64,000 bases of DNA from Fibrobacter sp. UWB11 (GTDB lineage Bacteria > Fibrobacterota > Fibrobacteria > Fibrobacterales > Fibrobacteraceae), in the NCBI RefSeq assembly GCF_900143015.1, contig NZ_FSRT01000005.1:1-64000 (forward strand). Reading direction: 5' to 3'. Position 1 is the stretch's first letter, and each line of letters begins with the position of its first letter. The notes beneath the pieces are model-generated. The model was not told where the DNA came from. It did not search any database and saw nothing but the letters and a program-made list of their open reading frames with translations. Below, piece by piece: positions 1 to 8,280 of the stretch. Both the position numbers and the translations under genes were made by a program.

Positions 1-105
1 AAAAAACATTATGGACTCTATCACCTAACGGTTCCAGAGTGACAAAAGCAATTGACTTAACGTCTCCACAGTCATCCTGGAGCCAAAGGCGATAGGATCT
101 AAGCA
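1..105. repeat. intergenic stretch with TGAC-ended dispersed repeats
   Basis: This non-coding edge holds two partial members of the palindromic repeat family seen across the window. One reads TCATCCTGGAGCC followed by GGCGATAGGATC at about 72-99. A close relative lies in frame inside hrpA at 27410-27484. Any gene to the left of the window cannot be seen. Confidence 0.6.
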
Positions 106-651
106 CTATTCTTTCGCAGGAGCTGTCTTCGCTTTTTTATTGCCTTTCTGAGCCGCTTTTGGCGCAGCCTCTGGTTTGTTCGCAAGAACAACGTATAAAG
201 TATCGTGAATCACGACGGTATCGCGCACGACAAGTGTATCGTGAACAAAGACTGTATCGCGAGAGCAAACAACATTTGCAGCACTGCTAGCGGGAACCGC
301 CGCAGATGAGGAATTCGCAACAGCAGCCGATGACGTCGGCATTTTTTCAATCACCGTAATCAAAGAATCGCGGACATTGCGGAGGCTATCCAGTTGTTTG
401 CGATAACGAGTCTTGTTGCCCGGACGGCGTTCTCTAGAATATTGGACTTCAATCTTATCGATTTGAGATTCGACACCCTTAAGTTCATCATAAACCGGGC
501 CTTCACCTTTGATTGAACCCGTCGGCGTAAAGAAATTTGTGAAGCTATCAAAAAAGCCACGCTTTTCCCCCTCGCTCCATGCAATATTCGTCGATACAAG
601 ACAAACGAGCGCCACTACGCCACAAACAGATTTAAACTTAAGATTTTGCAT
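106..651 (-). CDS. exported hypothetical protein
   Basis: A 181-residue protein that I do not recognise. An N-terminal signal peptide (about residues 1-26, ending near NIAWS) predicts export. A short charged, possibly helical segment follows, then an Ala/Ser-rich stretch (about 108-127), a run of alternating VHDTLVVRDTVVIHDT residues (about 133-153) that looks like a beta segment, and a Lys/Ala-rich basic tail. The VxDTxx pattern resembles stalk-like repeats near the C-termini of some envelope proteins, but no family can be named. No clear Shine-Dalgarno sequence precedes the ATG. The next gene rightwards is tRNA-Gly on the other strand. Confidence 0.75.
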   Translation of the reverse strand: MQNLKFKSVCGVVALVCLVSTNIAWSEGEKRGFFDSFTNFFTPTGSIKGEGPVYDELKGVESQIDKIEVQYSRERRPGNKTRYRKQLDSLRNVRDSLITVIEKMPTSSAAVANSSSAAVPASSAANVVCSRDTVFVHDTLVVRDTVVIHDTLYVVLANKPEAAPKAAQKGNKKAKTAPAKE

Positions 652-682
652 ATTCTAATAATAGAAAAAAAGAAGGCATCCC

Positions 683-710
683 TTTACAAGCCCCCCAATT
701 TTACTAAATT
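683..710 (+). promoter_or_regulatory. candidate sigma-70 promoter for tRNA-Gly
   Basis: TTTACA (683-688) and TAAATT (705-710) are separated by 16 bp and end 12 bp before the tRNA 5' end. The placement fits a stable-RNA promoter; the -10 is a weak match. Confidence 0.4.
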
Positions 711-722
711 AAGGCTACCCAC

Positions 723-795
723 GCGGGAGTAGCTCAGTTGGTAGAGCGCGACCTTCCCAAGGTCGATGTCGAGGGTTCGAGACCCTTTTCCCGCT
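723..795 (+). tRNA. tRNA-Gly (anticodon CCC)
   Basis: A full cloverleaf can be folded by eye. The acceptor arm GCGGGAG pairs with TTCCCGC, the D arm contains AGCTCAGTTGGTAGAGC, the anticodon stem CGACC/GGTCG closes the loop TTCCCAA giving anticodon CCC, and the T arm has GGGTTCGAGACCC. The discriminator is T and CCA is not encoded. The tRNA 3' end is followed at once by a terminator-like hairpin and by repeat units that carry further copies of the tRNA 3' end. Confidence 0.93.
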
Positions 796-797
796 CT

Positions 798-835
798 AAA
801 ATAAAAACGGACCCACCAGGGTTCGTTTTTATTTT
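798..835 (+). terminator. terminator-like hairpin after tRNA-Gly
   Basis: The arms AAATAAAAACG and CGTTTTTATTT flank an inner GGACCC/GGGTTC stem. It is the first of three related hairpins. The later two (1002-1037, 1217-1252) have a different but equally complementary stem, so pairing is kept while sequence differs. Confidence 0.65.
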
Positions 836-1001
836 ATATTGTGTAACAGGTAGAGAACCCGAGAAGAGGGTTCGACAAAATAACGAGGTGCACGAAGTGC
901 GTGCGAGTTATTTTGGAATTATCGCGCAAGCGATAAGCCCGTAGGGTGAGGAGCCAGCCGCGAAGCGGTAACTGGCGACGAATCAAACCCGTTCCCGCTC
1001 T

Positions 1002-1037
1002 AAAATAAATGGATCCCTTTTGGGGTCCATTTATTTT
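1002..1037 (+). terminator. second terminator-like hairpin in the repeat array
   Basis: Arms AAAATAAATGGATCCC (1002-1017) and GGGGTCCATTTATTTT (1022-1037) close a TTTT loop. An identical copy lies at 1217-1252. Confidence 0.55.
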
Positions 1038-1216
1038 ATATTGTAAATAAGGTCGAGAACCCGAGAAGAGGGGTCGCATAATTTGACTCATGCACGAAGT
1101 GCGAAGAGGCAAATTTTGCGCTTGACACGAGCGAAGCGAGTGCAAGCCCGAAGGGTTTGACCGCAACCTTGCGCCAGCAAGGAATATTGCGGGCAAACAA
1201 ACCCTTTTCCCGCTCT

Positions 1217-1252
1217 AAAATAAATGGATCCCTTTTGGGGTCCATTTATTTT
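1217..1252 (+). terminator. third terminator-like hairpin in the repeat array
   Basis: Identical copy of the hairpin at 1002-1037, again placed directly after a copy of the tRNA 3' end (1200-1215). Confidence 0.55.
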
Positions 1253-1703
1253 ATATTGTAAATAAGGTCGAGAACCCGAGAAGAGGGGTCGACAAAATAA
1301 CGAGGTGCACGAAGTGCGGGCGAGTTATTTTGGAATTATCGCGCAAGCGATAAGCCCGTTAGGGTGAGTCGTCAGCCGCGCAAGCGGAGACTGACGACGA
1401 ATCACAAAATTCGGTCATGCACGAAGTGCGAAGAGCGAATTTTGGAATTATCGCGCAAGCGATAAGCCCGTTAGGGTGAGTCGTCAGCCGCGCAAGCGGA
1501 GACTGACGACGAATCAAACCCTGTTGACGCCTACGGCGTCCGCGGCTGCACTCAGTTATAAAATTATGCAAGCATAATTTTGCAACACTCGTTTTGCACG
1601 CTTTTCCCGCTCGAAATAAGAGAAACAAGGCGCAACCTCTTTTTCTTCAAAACATTCCAACTTGGAATATTCAAATTTTGATACAATTTTATTACAATTA
1701 TTA

Positions 1704-1731
1704 TTGACTTTCTTATCAAAAAAAATATTTT
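1704..1731 (+). promoter_or_regulatory. candidate promoter of the MACPF gene
   Basis: TTGACT (1704-1709) and TATTTT (1726-1731) are spaced 16 bp apart in A/T-rich DNA, about 55 bp before the start codon. The -10 match is weak. Confidence 0.4.
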
Positions 1732-1785
1732 ACAATCAGAAAGCGCTCAAGCGCCAAAAAACCTTTCTTAAGAAGGAGGGAAATC

Positions 1786-3162
1786 ATGAATTACTCAAAA
1801 ACTCAGAAATTCTCTGTAGAATTTTCTCTCATATGCGCAATAACCGCAGGTCTTGCCGCATGTTCCGACTCAGACTCTCCTAGTGGGGGGACTGTGAACT
1901 CCATTGCAGTCGAAGTGTCAGGCAAAACAGCCGATGACACATTGGTGTTCGACATGATGGACAGTACCTACGATATCAAAATCGTGGCCGACGGCAAATG
2001 GAAAATCGAAGACGAAACGAAGTTCATCCAATCCATTAGCCCAAAATCGGGCGAAGGCGATGCAACCATCAAAATCCGCGTGGGCATGAACGATATGGAA
2101 GATCGTTTTTCAGGAAACCTGCGCTTTGTGTACCCCGAAGACACATCCCTAAACAAAACCATTACCGTGGTTCAGAAATATAGTGGCGACTACGCTGATA
2201 ATGCTAGCGTCTTATCGAAATCAAACAAGATCTACGCCGTTGGCTATGGTTACGACGCCCTTACCGGTGCTTATGCCGATTACGGATCACTCAAGGCCGA
2301 AATATTTGACACCAAGACCTTGATCGAAAATGAAGTAATTTCGCAAAGCCCCACCAATGTCAAAGTTGATTTCTTTAGATGGTATGGTTCGGACTTTTAT
2401 GAATATGATGAATGGTTAGACGAATGGGGCGGAATCAGTTTTGATAAAGGCTGGTTCTCAGGTGAATACGAAGCAGCGTTTACTGACTGGACGTATGAAA
2501 ATGAATTCTATGAACTTGCGGTAGCCTATGTCAATGTTGCCGTAACGTCAGTCGACTTTGAAGAAGGTGACTTGGATGATGTCATAACCGACAACATGAA
2601 AACGTCTGCCTACAATGCCATTAACGGCCTCGACAAGAAATTCCCGAGCGATAATGCCGGTTTCAAGAAATTGATTCAGCGTTACGGTACTCACGTCGTT
2701 TTGGGCGCTACGCTAGGAGGCCGTATCCGCCAAGCAATGGCTTCAGAACGAGCCTATAAATTTGAACTTATCGATTATGCTGAGGCCGCATATGGTTACG
2801 CATTTGATGCAAAGGCTTTCGTAGACGAAGAAGTATATGCCAGCTACGAAGAAGAATATGACGAGCTGAACCTCAAAGTGACCGTGGCCGGTGGCGATGC
2901 CGATAAGGCGTTGAAGATTACGGATTCCAAAATCTTGAAGAAGGATGATGTGAATGCTTGGAAATCGTCACTCGCCGAAAACGCAACGCTTATCGATTTC
3001 TCTGGCAAACGTCTGCTACCGCTCTACGAGCTGATCGACGAAAGTCTCGGTAAAGAAGCTGTGGACCGCAAGAAAAAACTCAAAGACTATATGGATGGCT
3101 CCAGCATCTTGTCTGACTTCGGTGTCGTAGCCCCCACTAAGACTGAAAAAAAAGACAGCTAA
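1786..3162 (+). CDS. MACPF-domain lipoprotein with BACON-like N-terminal domain
   Basis: A 458-residue predicted lipoprotein; the lipobox LAAC puts Cys26 at the mature N-terminus. Residues about 40-130 look like a BACON/Ig-type beta domain, with a GKWKIE strand and a closing TITVVQKY strand. The rest reads as a MACPF domain with the signature Tyr-Gly-Thr-His at 300-303 followed by VVLGATLGG. MACPF proteins oligomerise into membrane pores; Bacteroidales lipoproteins of this family (BSAPs) kill related bacteria. The start is supported by AAGGAGGG 8 bp upstream. The next two genes also encode lipoproteins on the same strand. Pore formation is inferred from the family. A host-directed or structural role is possible. 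Confidence 0.85.
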   Translation: MNYSKTQKFSVEFSLICAITAGLAACSDSDSPSGGTVNSIAVEVSGKTADDTLVFDMMDSTYDIKIVADGKWKIEDETKFIQSISPKSGEGDATIKIRVGMNDMEDRFSGNLRFVYPEDTSLNKTITVVQKYSGDYADNASVLSKSNKIYAVGYGYDALTGAYADYGSLKAEIFDTKTLIENEVISQSPTNVKVDFFRWYGSDFYEYDEWLDEWGGISFDKGWFSGEYEAAFTDWTYENEFYELAVAYVNVAVTSVDFEEGDLDDVITDNMKTSAYNAINGLDKKFPSDNAGFKKLIQRYGTHVVLGATLGGRIRQAMASERAYKFELIDYAEAAYGYAFDAKAFVDEEVYASYEEEYDELNLKVTVAGGDADKALKITDSKILKKDDVNAWKSSLAENATLIDFSGKRLLPLYELIDESLGKEAVDRKKKLKDYMDGSSILSDFGVVAPTKTEKKDS

Positions 3163-3193
3163 TGTGATTTACTAGAGAATTAACAAACTAGAA

Positions 3194-3226
3194 AGTTCCC
3201 CCGTAAGGGGGAATATTTCTCATTTT
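3194..3226 (+). terminator. hairpin between MACPF and BMP-like genes
   Basis: TTCCCCC (3196-3202), loop GTAA and GGGGGAA (3207-3213) are followed by a T-rich stretch. It ends only 7 bp before the next start codon, leaving no room for a promoter. It may act as a partial terminator or mRNA-stability element within one operon. Confidence 0.6.
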
Positions 3227-3232
3227 AAGACA

Positions 3233-4273
3233 ATGATGGTTAGATTTATTTTTGGATTATTTTTGCTTTTTCTATTCGCTTGTTCCAATAGCGAATCTGT
3301 TGGTGTTTCCGAAAAAAATTCGGGAATTGCAAAAATCACGTTGATTGCAAGCATCAACGGTATCGGCGATAACAGTTACAATGACCAGATATTGGCTGGA
3401 CTTTTTAGGCTCTCCGAAAATCATGGGATTCCATTTCGCTTGATACAGCCAGAATCCATAGACGAAGCAGACTCTCTTGTAAAATCGTGGCTCAAAAAAA
3501 ATGCCGATACAGATTCATCGCTGCTCATATTAGCTTCTTCGGAATACATGGGGTTAGCGCAAAAGCTCGACGCCCACTTTACGGGGGATGGAAACAAAAT
3601 CTTACTATTTGAAGCCGATTCTGCGAAACTCCCGCAAAACGTCTATTCCTTTTCTATCGACCGCTACGGGGCTAGTTACTTGTCCGGTGCGATTTTAGGC
3701 ATAAACCCATGTCTCATTTTGGCGGCGGCTCCTGGATTTGCGACCCTCGAAACATCCATAAACGGCTTTAAGAAAGGTTATGAAGCACATAAGACGGTGA
3801 AAGATTCGCTACAGCTGATTTATGTGTCTGAAACTGAAAATGACGAAGCGGCTTTTAACAACATCGAATTTGCCTACATGGCGACGTACTCGGTCCTGAA
3901 TTTTTTTCTAGACGCTGATAGACCTTCAGCCATATTTCCGCTGCTAGGGGGAGCCATCAAGGGGGCGCGCCGTGCAATGATTGATTTACCGAATACGGGT
4001 CATTTCATGATTGGAATGGATGTTGACCAGAGCGGGGTTTTGCCCAAGGTGCCTTTTACGCTGACGATTTCCATCAAGGAAATCGTGGTGCGCTATCTGG
4101 AAGAATGGCTTTCGGGTAAGGAATGGCCACGTTTCCGTTCTTTGGGCCTGGGGGATGGCGCCACGGCGATTGTATTCAACAAAAATTTTGGCGATACGAA
4201 AAACTTTGAAGCCCGCCATGACAAATATTATGATGAAGCTGTTAGCGAGGAGGCTCGCCATGCCAAGAAATAG
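3233..4273 (+). CDS. PnrA/BMP-family substrate-binding lipoprotein
   Basis: A 346-residue lipoprotein (lipobox LFAC, Cys17). After a short linker, the segment GIGDNSYNDQ matches the ligand-loop region of BMP/PnrA proteins, which bind nucleosides or other small ligands. Later, IGMDVDQ matches the second conserved hinge-region motif. The type-1 periplasmic-binding fold spans about residues 35-325. No ABC permease or ATPase lies nearby, so it may act as a sensor or accessory binder rather than a transporter subunit. The start may be Met1 or Met2. Its 3' end overlaps the next gene by 14 bp, which implies translational coupling with the protease fusion. Confidence 0.75.
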   Translation: MMVRFIFGLFLLFLFACSNSESVGVSEKNSGIAKITLIASINGIGDNSYNDQILAGLFRLSENHGIPFRLIQPESIDEADSLVKSWLKKNADTDSSLLILASSEYMGLAQKLDAHFTGDGNKILLFEADSAKLPQNVYSFSIDRYGASYLSGAILGINPCLILAAAPGFATLETSINGFKKGYEAHKTVKDSLQLIYVSETENDEAAFNNIEFAYMATYSVLNFFLDADRPSAIFPLLGGAIKGARRAMIDLPNTGHFMIGMDVDQSGVLPKVPFTLTISIKEIVVRYLEEWLSGKEWPRFRSLGLGDGATAIVFNKNFGDTKNFEARHDKYYDEAVSEEARHAKK

Positions 4274-6398
4274 TCTTCTTTCGTTATTGTTTGTTACATT
4301 GCTTTGTCTTTGTGCGTGCTCCGACAATTCATTCTCGGCCAAGTCCGATGTCAATACGCAAAAGTTTAAAGTCGCCGTCATGGCAACGACTTCTGAAATG
4401 CCCCGCTGGAAACGCAGTGCCGAGTGGGCTTTGGAAAATATTGAAAAAGCTCAGGCAGGACTTGACCAAAAAGTAAAACTACAGCTGGAATTTAAAAACC
4501 AGGATGATGCCGATATCGACTCCTACATGGAAAAGATTGCGCACGACACGGACTATGTGGCCATTGTTGGCCCTACACAATCAGACAAGGCGTACCGCAT
4601 GGCGGAACTTTTGAAACAAAGCACAAAACCGATTTTATCACCGAAGTCCTCGAATGTGGAATACCAGCGAACCTTTGCCAATATGCCGAACCTGTGGAAC
4701 TTAGTCGAAAATGATTTTATGCTGATAGAATCGGCATTCTCGCATTTGGCGAGCTTTTCAATAGGTGCGTTTGCAGAAAAATTAGAGCTTACACTTTTGG
4801 CGCCTTCTAGCGAATTGAACGGGAACCTTGTCAGTTCTTATGTGGACTGGCTTGGCTTTATGGCCGAAGAATTTGACTTGAAAATTGATAGGATTTTCCT
4901 TTATAATGACGAGACTGAATTGAGAACGCTTGTGCAAAATTATCTGGACCGTAAAAACCAGTACAGCGTTCTGCTGTTTGAGCCTTACAATGACAAAATG
5001 GCACTTGCCTTTGATGATGAGCTATATCGACAAGATGTGGTTTCACGCGGAGGAATTCGCGTGATATGTTCCAGCAACTTCGTCTCAGATTCTATCGTGA
5101 ATAAACTTCACTATGATTTTTACCGAGGTTTTGATTTATACGCAAGGCCCGAATCGGGTTTTGCTCAAGCTTATCATGAACACTTCAACGAAGGAATCCT
5201 CAATGGCGAGGCTCATTTCTTTGACGCCCTGTATATCTTAGCATATGCAGCTTCTTATTCCATTTCGTCGGGTCTAGAGTTGAACGAATCCATTAGAGCG
5301 GTGCTAGAAGGAAGAGATGGTGTCGGTGGCGATTGGATGGTTGCAGGAATGCAGGAAAACTTCTTGGCGCTGCAAAACGGCCACTTGCCTGATTTAGCGG
5401 GTGTGTCAAGTTCATGGACTTTCCAAAATAGGGACAACAGCGTAAGCGGTTCCGTATATCGTGGGTGGAATATTGCTAATCATAAATATGTGACAAATGA
5501 TTTTACCAGCAACGATAATTCAAAGCATTCGGTGAATCCGCAGGACAATTGGCTGGAAATTTTTAAAGCCAATGTGGATACGAGTTTTTTCAATAATGCG
5601 GATACGAATATTTCTTATGCAGATGTTTCAAAACGCTGGGCACTTTTGGTGGCGGCATCTTCTGGCTGGGCAAATTACCGTTTTCAAGCAGACATCTTTG
5701 CCTTTTACCAAAAACTCAAAAAAATGGGTTACGATGACGATCACATTATCGTGATTGCCGAAGACGATCTTGTGAATCATGAACAGAACCCCTACCCCGG
5801 AGAATTATTTGTCCGCTTAGATGGCGGCAACGTGTATGAGCCCAACGTGATTGATTACAAATTAAGTTCACTTGATCCACAAAAAATGAAGGATGTTCTA
5901 ACAGGGAAATCAAGCAAAAGTTTACCCAAGGTGATTCAGGCCAAATCAACTGACAATGTTTTTGTATTCTGGAGTGGACACGGAATTCCTGGTTATTTGG
6001 AATATGGCAAAAATAAAATCAGTTACGAACAGATTATTTCTCTGATAAAACAGATTCCGCACCGCAAGGTACTAGTTGCCGTAGAAGCCTGCTATAGTGG
6101 AGGTCTCGGAGAAACAGCGGAACAAGCAAAGCTCCCTGGTATCATTTTTTTGACTGCGGCATCACCTTATGAAACAAGCAAGGCCGATGAACGAAACGAA
6201 GAAATGGGAGTCTACTTGACTAACAGTTTTACTCGTGGCTTTACGGAGCTATTGAATGAAGCGCCCGACGCCTCCTTAAGAGATATGTATATCGAGATTG
6301 CAAGTAAGATTTCAGGTTCTCACGTACAACTGTATAACGTAAAAAATTACGGAAACATCTATAAAGAAACGATGGGCGAATTTTTTGTGATAAAATAA
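4260..6398 (+). CDS. lipoprotein fusing a type-1 periplasmic-binding domain to a legumain-family (C13) protease
   Basis: A 712-residue lipoprotein; the start at 4260 follows AGGAGG by 7 bp and gives a signal ending LCAC (Cys20). Residues about 38-430 resemble the ABC-receptor ligand-binding (Leu/Ile/Val-type) fold, with VAIVGPTQSD and KPILSPKSS. Residues about 455-705 are strikingly legumain-like: WALLVAASSGWANYRFQAD from Trp460, a YDDDHIIVIAEDD segment, SGHG with catalytic His574, and EACYSGG with catalytic Cys611. Legumains (clan CD) cleave after Asn or Asp. Both catalytic residues are present, so activity is plausible outside the cytoplasm. It overlaps the BMP-like gene and follows the MACPF gene. 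The combined architecture is one I do not know from described systems. Confidence 0.85.
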   Translation: MPRNSLLSLLFVTLLCLCACSDNSFSAKSDVNTQKFKVAVMATTSEMPRWKRSAEWALENIEKAQAGLDQKVKLQLEFKNQDDADIDSYMEKIAHDTDYVAIVGPTQSDKAYRMAELLKQSTKPILSPKSSNVEYQRTFANMPNLWNLVENDFMLIESAFSHLASFSIGAFAEKLELTLLAPSSELNGNLVSSYVDWLGFMAEEFDLKIDRIFLYNDETELRTLVQNYLDRKNQYSVLLFEPYNDKMALAFDDELYRQDVVSRGGIRVICSSNFVSDSIVNKLHYDFYRGFDLYARPESGFAQAYHEHFNEGILNGEAHFFDALYILAYAASYSISSGLELNESIRAVLEGRDGVGGDWMVAGMQENFLALQNGHLPDLAGVSSSWTFQNRDNSVSGSVYRGWNIANHKYVTNDFTSNDNSKHSVNPQDNWLEIFKANVDTSFFNNADTNISYADVSKRWALLVAASSGWANYRFQADIFAFYQKLKKMGYDDDHIIVIAEDDLVNHEQNPYPGELFVRLDGGNVYEPNVIDYKLSSLDPQKMKDVLTGKSSKSLPKVIQAKSTDNVFVFWSGHGIPGYLEYGKNKISYEQIISLIKQIPHRKVLVAVEACYSGGLGETAEQAKLPGIIFLTAASPYETSKADERNEEMGVYLTNSFTRGFTELLNEAPDASLRDMYIEIASKISGSHVQLYNVKNYGNIYKETMGEFFVIK

Positions 6399-6422
6399 AT
6401 GCGCAAGCTTGGTTCTTTTATT

Positions 6423-7421
6423 TTACGGTTCCAAATAATAATCAGGCCTGATTCCAAGCGCAACTTCGTCTGCATCTAATTCTGCGGCAGGCACATTTCG
6501 CCCCACAACAAGAGCACTATCAAAGCCCGCAATTTTTGCACCATACACATCTGTTCCAAGCGTATCGCCAATCATCAGCACGCGAGAGCCCGCCGGAAGC
6601 GAAGCTTTTACACGTTCCCAAATTGCAGGGAAAGGCTTGCCTAAATAGAAAGTCACACAGCCTTCTCCCCCATTCGCATCGCAAGCGGAATCGCGGCGCA
6701 AACGTTCACTCAACGCACCAGAAACTGGTTCGCGCAATGTCATGCCGTTTTCATCTGGAATTTTCGGAGCCCACGCATCTGAATTGAGCACGAGCAAAAT
6801 AGCGCACGGCTTCTGCAAAATCTTGACCGCTTGTGCATACGTTTCTGGCGTATCTTTCGCAGACGAAATAGCAACAATCGGCTCAGCGGGTTCCGCATCC
6901 ATCGGGACAGCTGTGATTCCGCATTTAGCAAGAACATTCTTGCCCGTCTCGCGACCGATGTAATAGAGTTCGCGCAGTTCTAGCGGCTTCGCGACAGTTT
7001 CACCTCGACGCAATTGCTCTACAAGGTTCCGCAACAAACTTCCCGATGAAATCGTTTCTTCCGTCGAAAAATCGAAACCGCGCTTGTCCGCATCGCGAGC
7101 CAAGACTTCATCGACATCAGAGGCTGCGTTCGTCACCAATCGGAGATGTTTACCTGCACGGCGGAGCGACAGAAACCATTCCATTGCACCGGGATAAACA
7201 AATCTATCGCGATTGTAGAGAGTGCCATAGCCATCAAAGCAAAAAACGTCGTAATGGTCTAGCAAATCCGCCATGTGAACATGACGTGGTTGAACACTTT
7301 CATTTTCGCGATGAAAAGGCGATCCCGGAACAAGTCCGGGATGACATGTAAGGGAATATGCCGTTTGCGATTCAATAATTTGCTTGTAACGCAGGTAGAT
7401 TTCTGTTTCTAACAGTTCCAT
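6423..7421 (-). CDS. HAD-superfamily protein, NagD-like with a haloacid-dehalogenase-type motif I
   Basis: A 332-residue HAD protein. Motif I is FDGYGTLYN: the nucleophile Asp is kept, but the usual Asp two residues later is Tyr, as in haloacid dehalogenases. Later motifs are LVTNAAS (motif II), YLGKPFPAIW (Lys motif) and MIGDTLGTDVYGAK (motif IV), which fit the NagD-like IIA branch. An alternative start at 7274 (MADLLDHYD) would fit the family length better. The longer start includes about 25 coding-like residues and then a short CHPGLVPGS segment encoded by a TGAC-ended dispersed repeat. The substrate cannot be told. It converges with the upstream legumain gene. Confidence 0.75.
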   Translation of the reverse strand: MELLETEIYLRYKQIIESQTAYSLTCHPGLVPGSPFHRENESVQPRHVHMADLLDHYDVFCFDGYGTLYNRDRFVYPGAMEWFLSLRRAGKHLRLVTNAASDVDEVLARDADKRGFDFSTEETISSGSLLRNLVEQLRRGETVAKPLELRELYYIGRETGKNVLAKCGITAVPMDAEPAEPIVAISSAKDTPETYAQAVKILQKPCAILLVLNSDAWAPKIPDENGMTLREPVSGALSERLRRDSACDANGGEGCVTFYLGKPFPAIWERVKASLPAGSRVLMIGDTLGTDVYGAKIAGFDSALVVGRNVPAAELDADEVALGIRPDYYLEP

Positions 7422-7483
7422 TTAAATTCGCTTTTGACAATCAACTTCGTGAGAATGACGAGCCTTAAACTCTAGATTTGACT

Positions 7484-7510
7484 GGATCCTTCGCGAAGCT
7501 CAGGATGACA
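7484..7510. repeat. TGAC-ended palindromic repeat
   Basis: GGATCCTTCGCGAAGCTCAG followed by GATGACA. This is the classical form of the family; a near copy in reverse orientation is at 25119-25146 inside hrpA. Confidence 0.6.
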
Positions 7511-7524
7511 AGCGCAATAAGCGA

Positions 7525-8187
7525 TTATGCGTCGCTGCGGAGAATGCCGTAGTCGCGGCCTTCCACGGGAATCACGAGTTGCAACTTCGAAAGCGTCTTG
7601 ATGTGCTTTTCAAAAACGACCTTGAAATCTTCGCCGAGTTCTTCGTCATCGTCATGGTCGAGATTGTAGGCTACATAGCTACCATCTGCGAAAATCGAGA
7701 TGCAGCAATCCCAAGTGATATCGCCTTCCTGCGGCTCTTCGTCATCTTCGCGGTCCTTGCTTTCGAGCATCAGAATCGGGCGCGGAGCAGGAATCGGTTC
7801 GGCATGGCCATTTTCAAAAATAAAGTAATTGCGGCTGATGAGTTCATGTTCCAAAGCCATCGTACTCGGAACACGCGCAAATTCGCCACGCAAGCGATTG
7901 ATGTTTCCGAGGTCGTCTTCGTATGGATCCTGGAAATCTTCGGGCAATACAATTTGATAATAATCAAATTCTTTTCCGCTAGCAGCATAATTGTCTTGCC
8001 AAGACTGCGGCGGTTCCGGACGCATCGTCAAGAAGTCTTCGAACGCATCGAGAATGTCGTTCAAGCGGGAATCCCAAGGTTTTTCCTTGAGTTCTTGAAC
8101 AATGTCCATAAAGTTCTTGAGGCTTTCTTCACCCGTCACTTGAGTCAAATCAGCACTCGGCACGCTAGATTCATCGAAGTCTATCAT
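7525..8187 (-). CDS. conserved-looking acidic cytoplasmic protein, function unknown
   Basis: A 220-residue protein from the ATG at 8187, which has AAAGGA upstream. The frame stays open further upstream but reads there through unlikely His/Arg-rich sequence. No signal peptide or membrane segment is seen. The protein is acidic, with DREDDEEPQEGD and DHDDDEELGED clusters in its second half. Its C-terminal half has a pattern of beta strands around DITWDCCISIFADGSYVAYNL. No motif identifies a function. It is divergent in content from the aspartoacylase-like gene upstream and separated from it by an inverted repeat. Confidence 0.7.
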   Translation of the reverse strand: MIDFDESSVPSADLTQVTGEESLKNFMDIVQELKEKPWDSRLNDILDAFEDFLTMRPEPPQSWQDNYAASGKEFDYYQIVLPEDFQDPYEDDLGNINRLRGEFARVPSTMALEHELISRNYFIFENGHAEPIPAPRPILMLESKDREDDEEPQEGDITWDCCISIFADGSYVAYNLDHDDDEELGEDFKVVFEKHIKTLSKLQLVIPVEGRDYGILRSDA

Positions 8188-8280
8188 AATGTCATTCCTT
8201 TGAACATCAAAGATAATATTTTCCGCATGAAGGGAATGTGCAGTGGAAATGTGGCGACCCCGTCCCCATACGCGGATCAT

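Larger units (their letters stand above)
797..1612. repeat. tandem structured repeat array with tRNA 3'-end copies
   Basis: This stretch of about 0.8 kb has no credible gene and is built of repeated modules. Copies of the tRNA 3' terminus (CCCTTTTCCCGCTC or close) occur at 783-796, 985-1000, 1200-1215 and 1601-1612. Each of the first three is followed by an A/T-rich terminator-like hairpin, then a GAGAACCCGAGAAGAGG block. Short palindromes follow: GCACGAAGTGC, TCGCGCAAGCGA and CCGCGCAAGCGG. The last two recur inside the third unit. Open frames crossing the region read through these palindromes and have no ribosome-binding site. Confidence 0.8.

Noticed and set aside
797-1612. Possible CRISPR array
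   Set aside because: Units are about 200-400 bp with mixed inner palindromes, not short identical repeats with equal spacers, and no cas gene is near.
738-1628. Several short open frames across the repeats after tRNA-Gly
   Set aside because: They read through palindromes and the tRNA itself, have no start signals and share no protein-like composition.
1786-6398. Intracellular abortive-infection (gasdermin-type) defence system
   Set aside because: All three proteins have lipoprotein signals, so they act outside the cytoplasm; the analogy is only to the pore-plus-protease logic.
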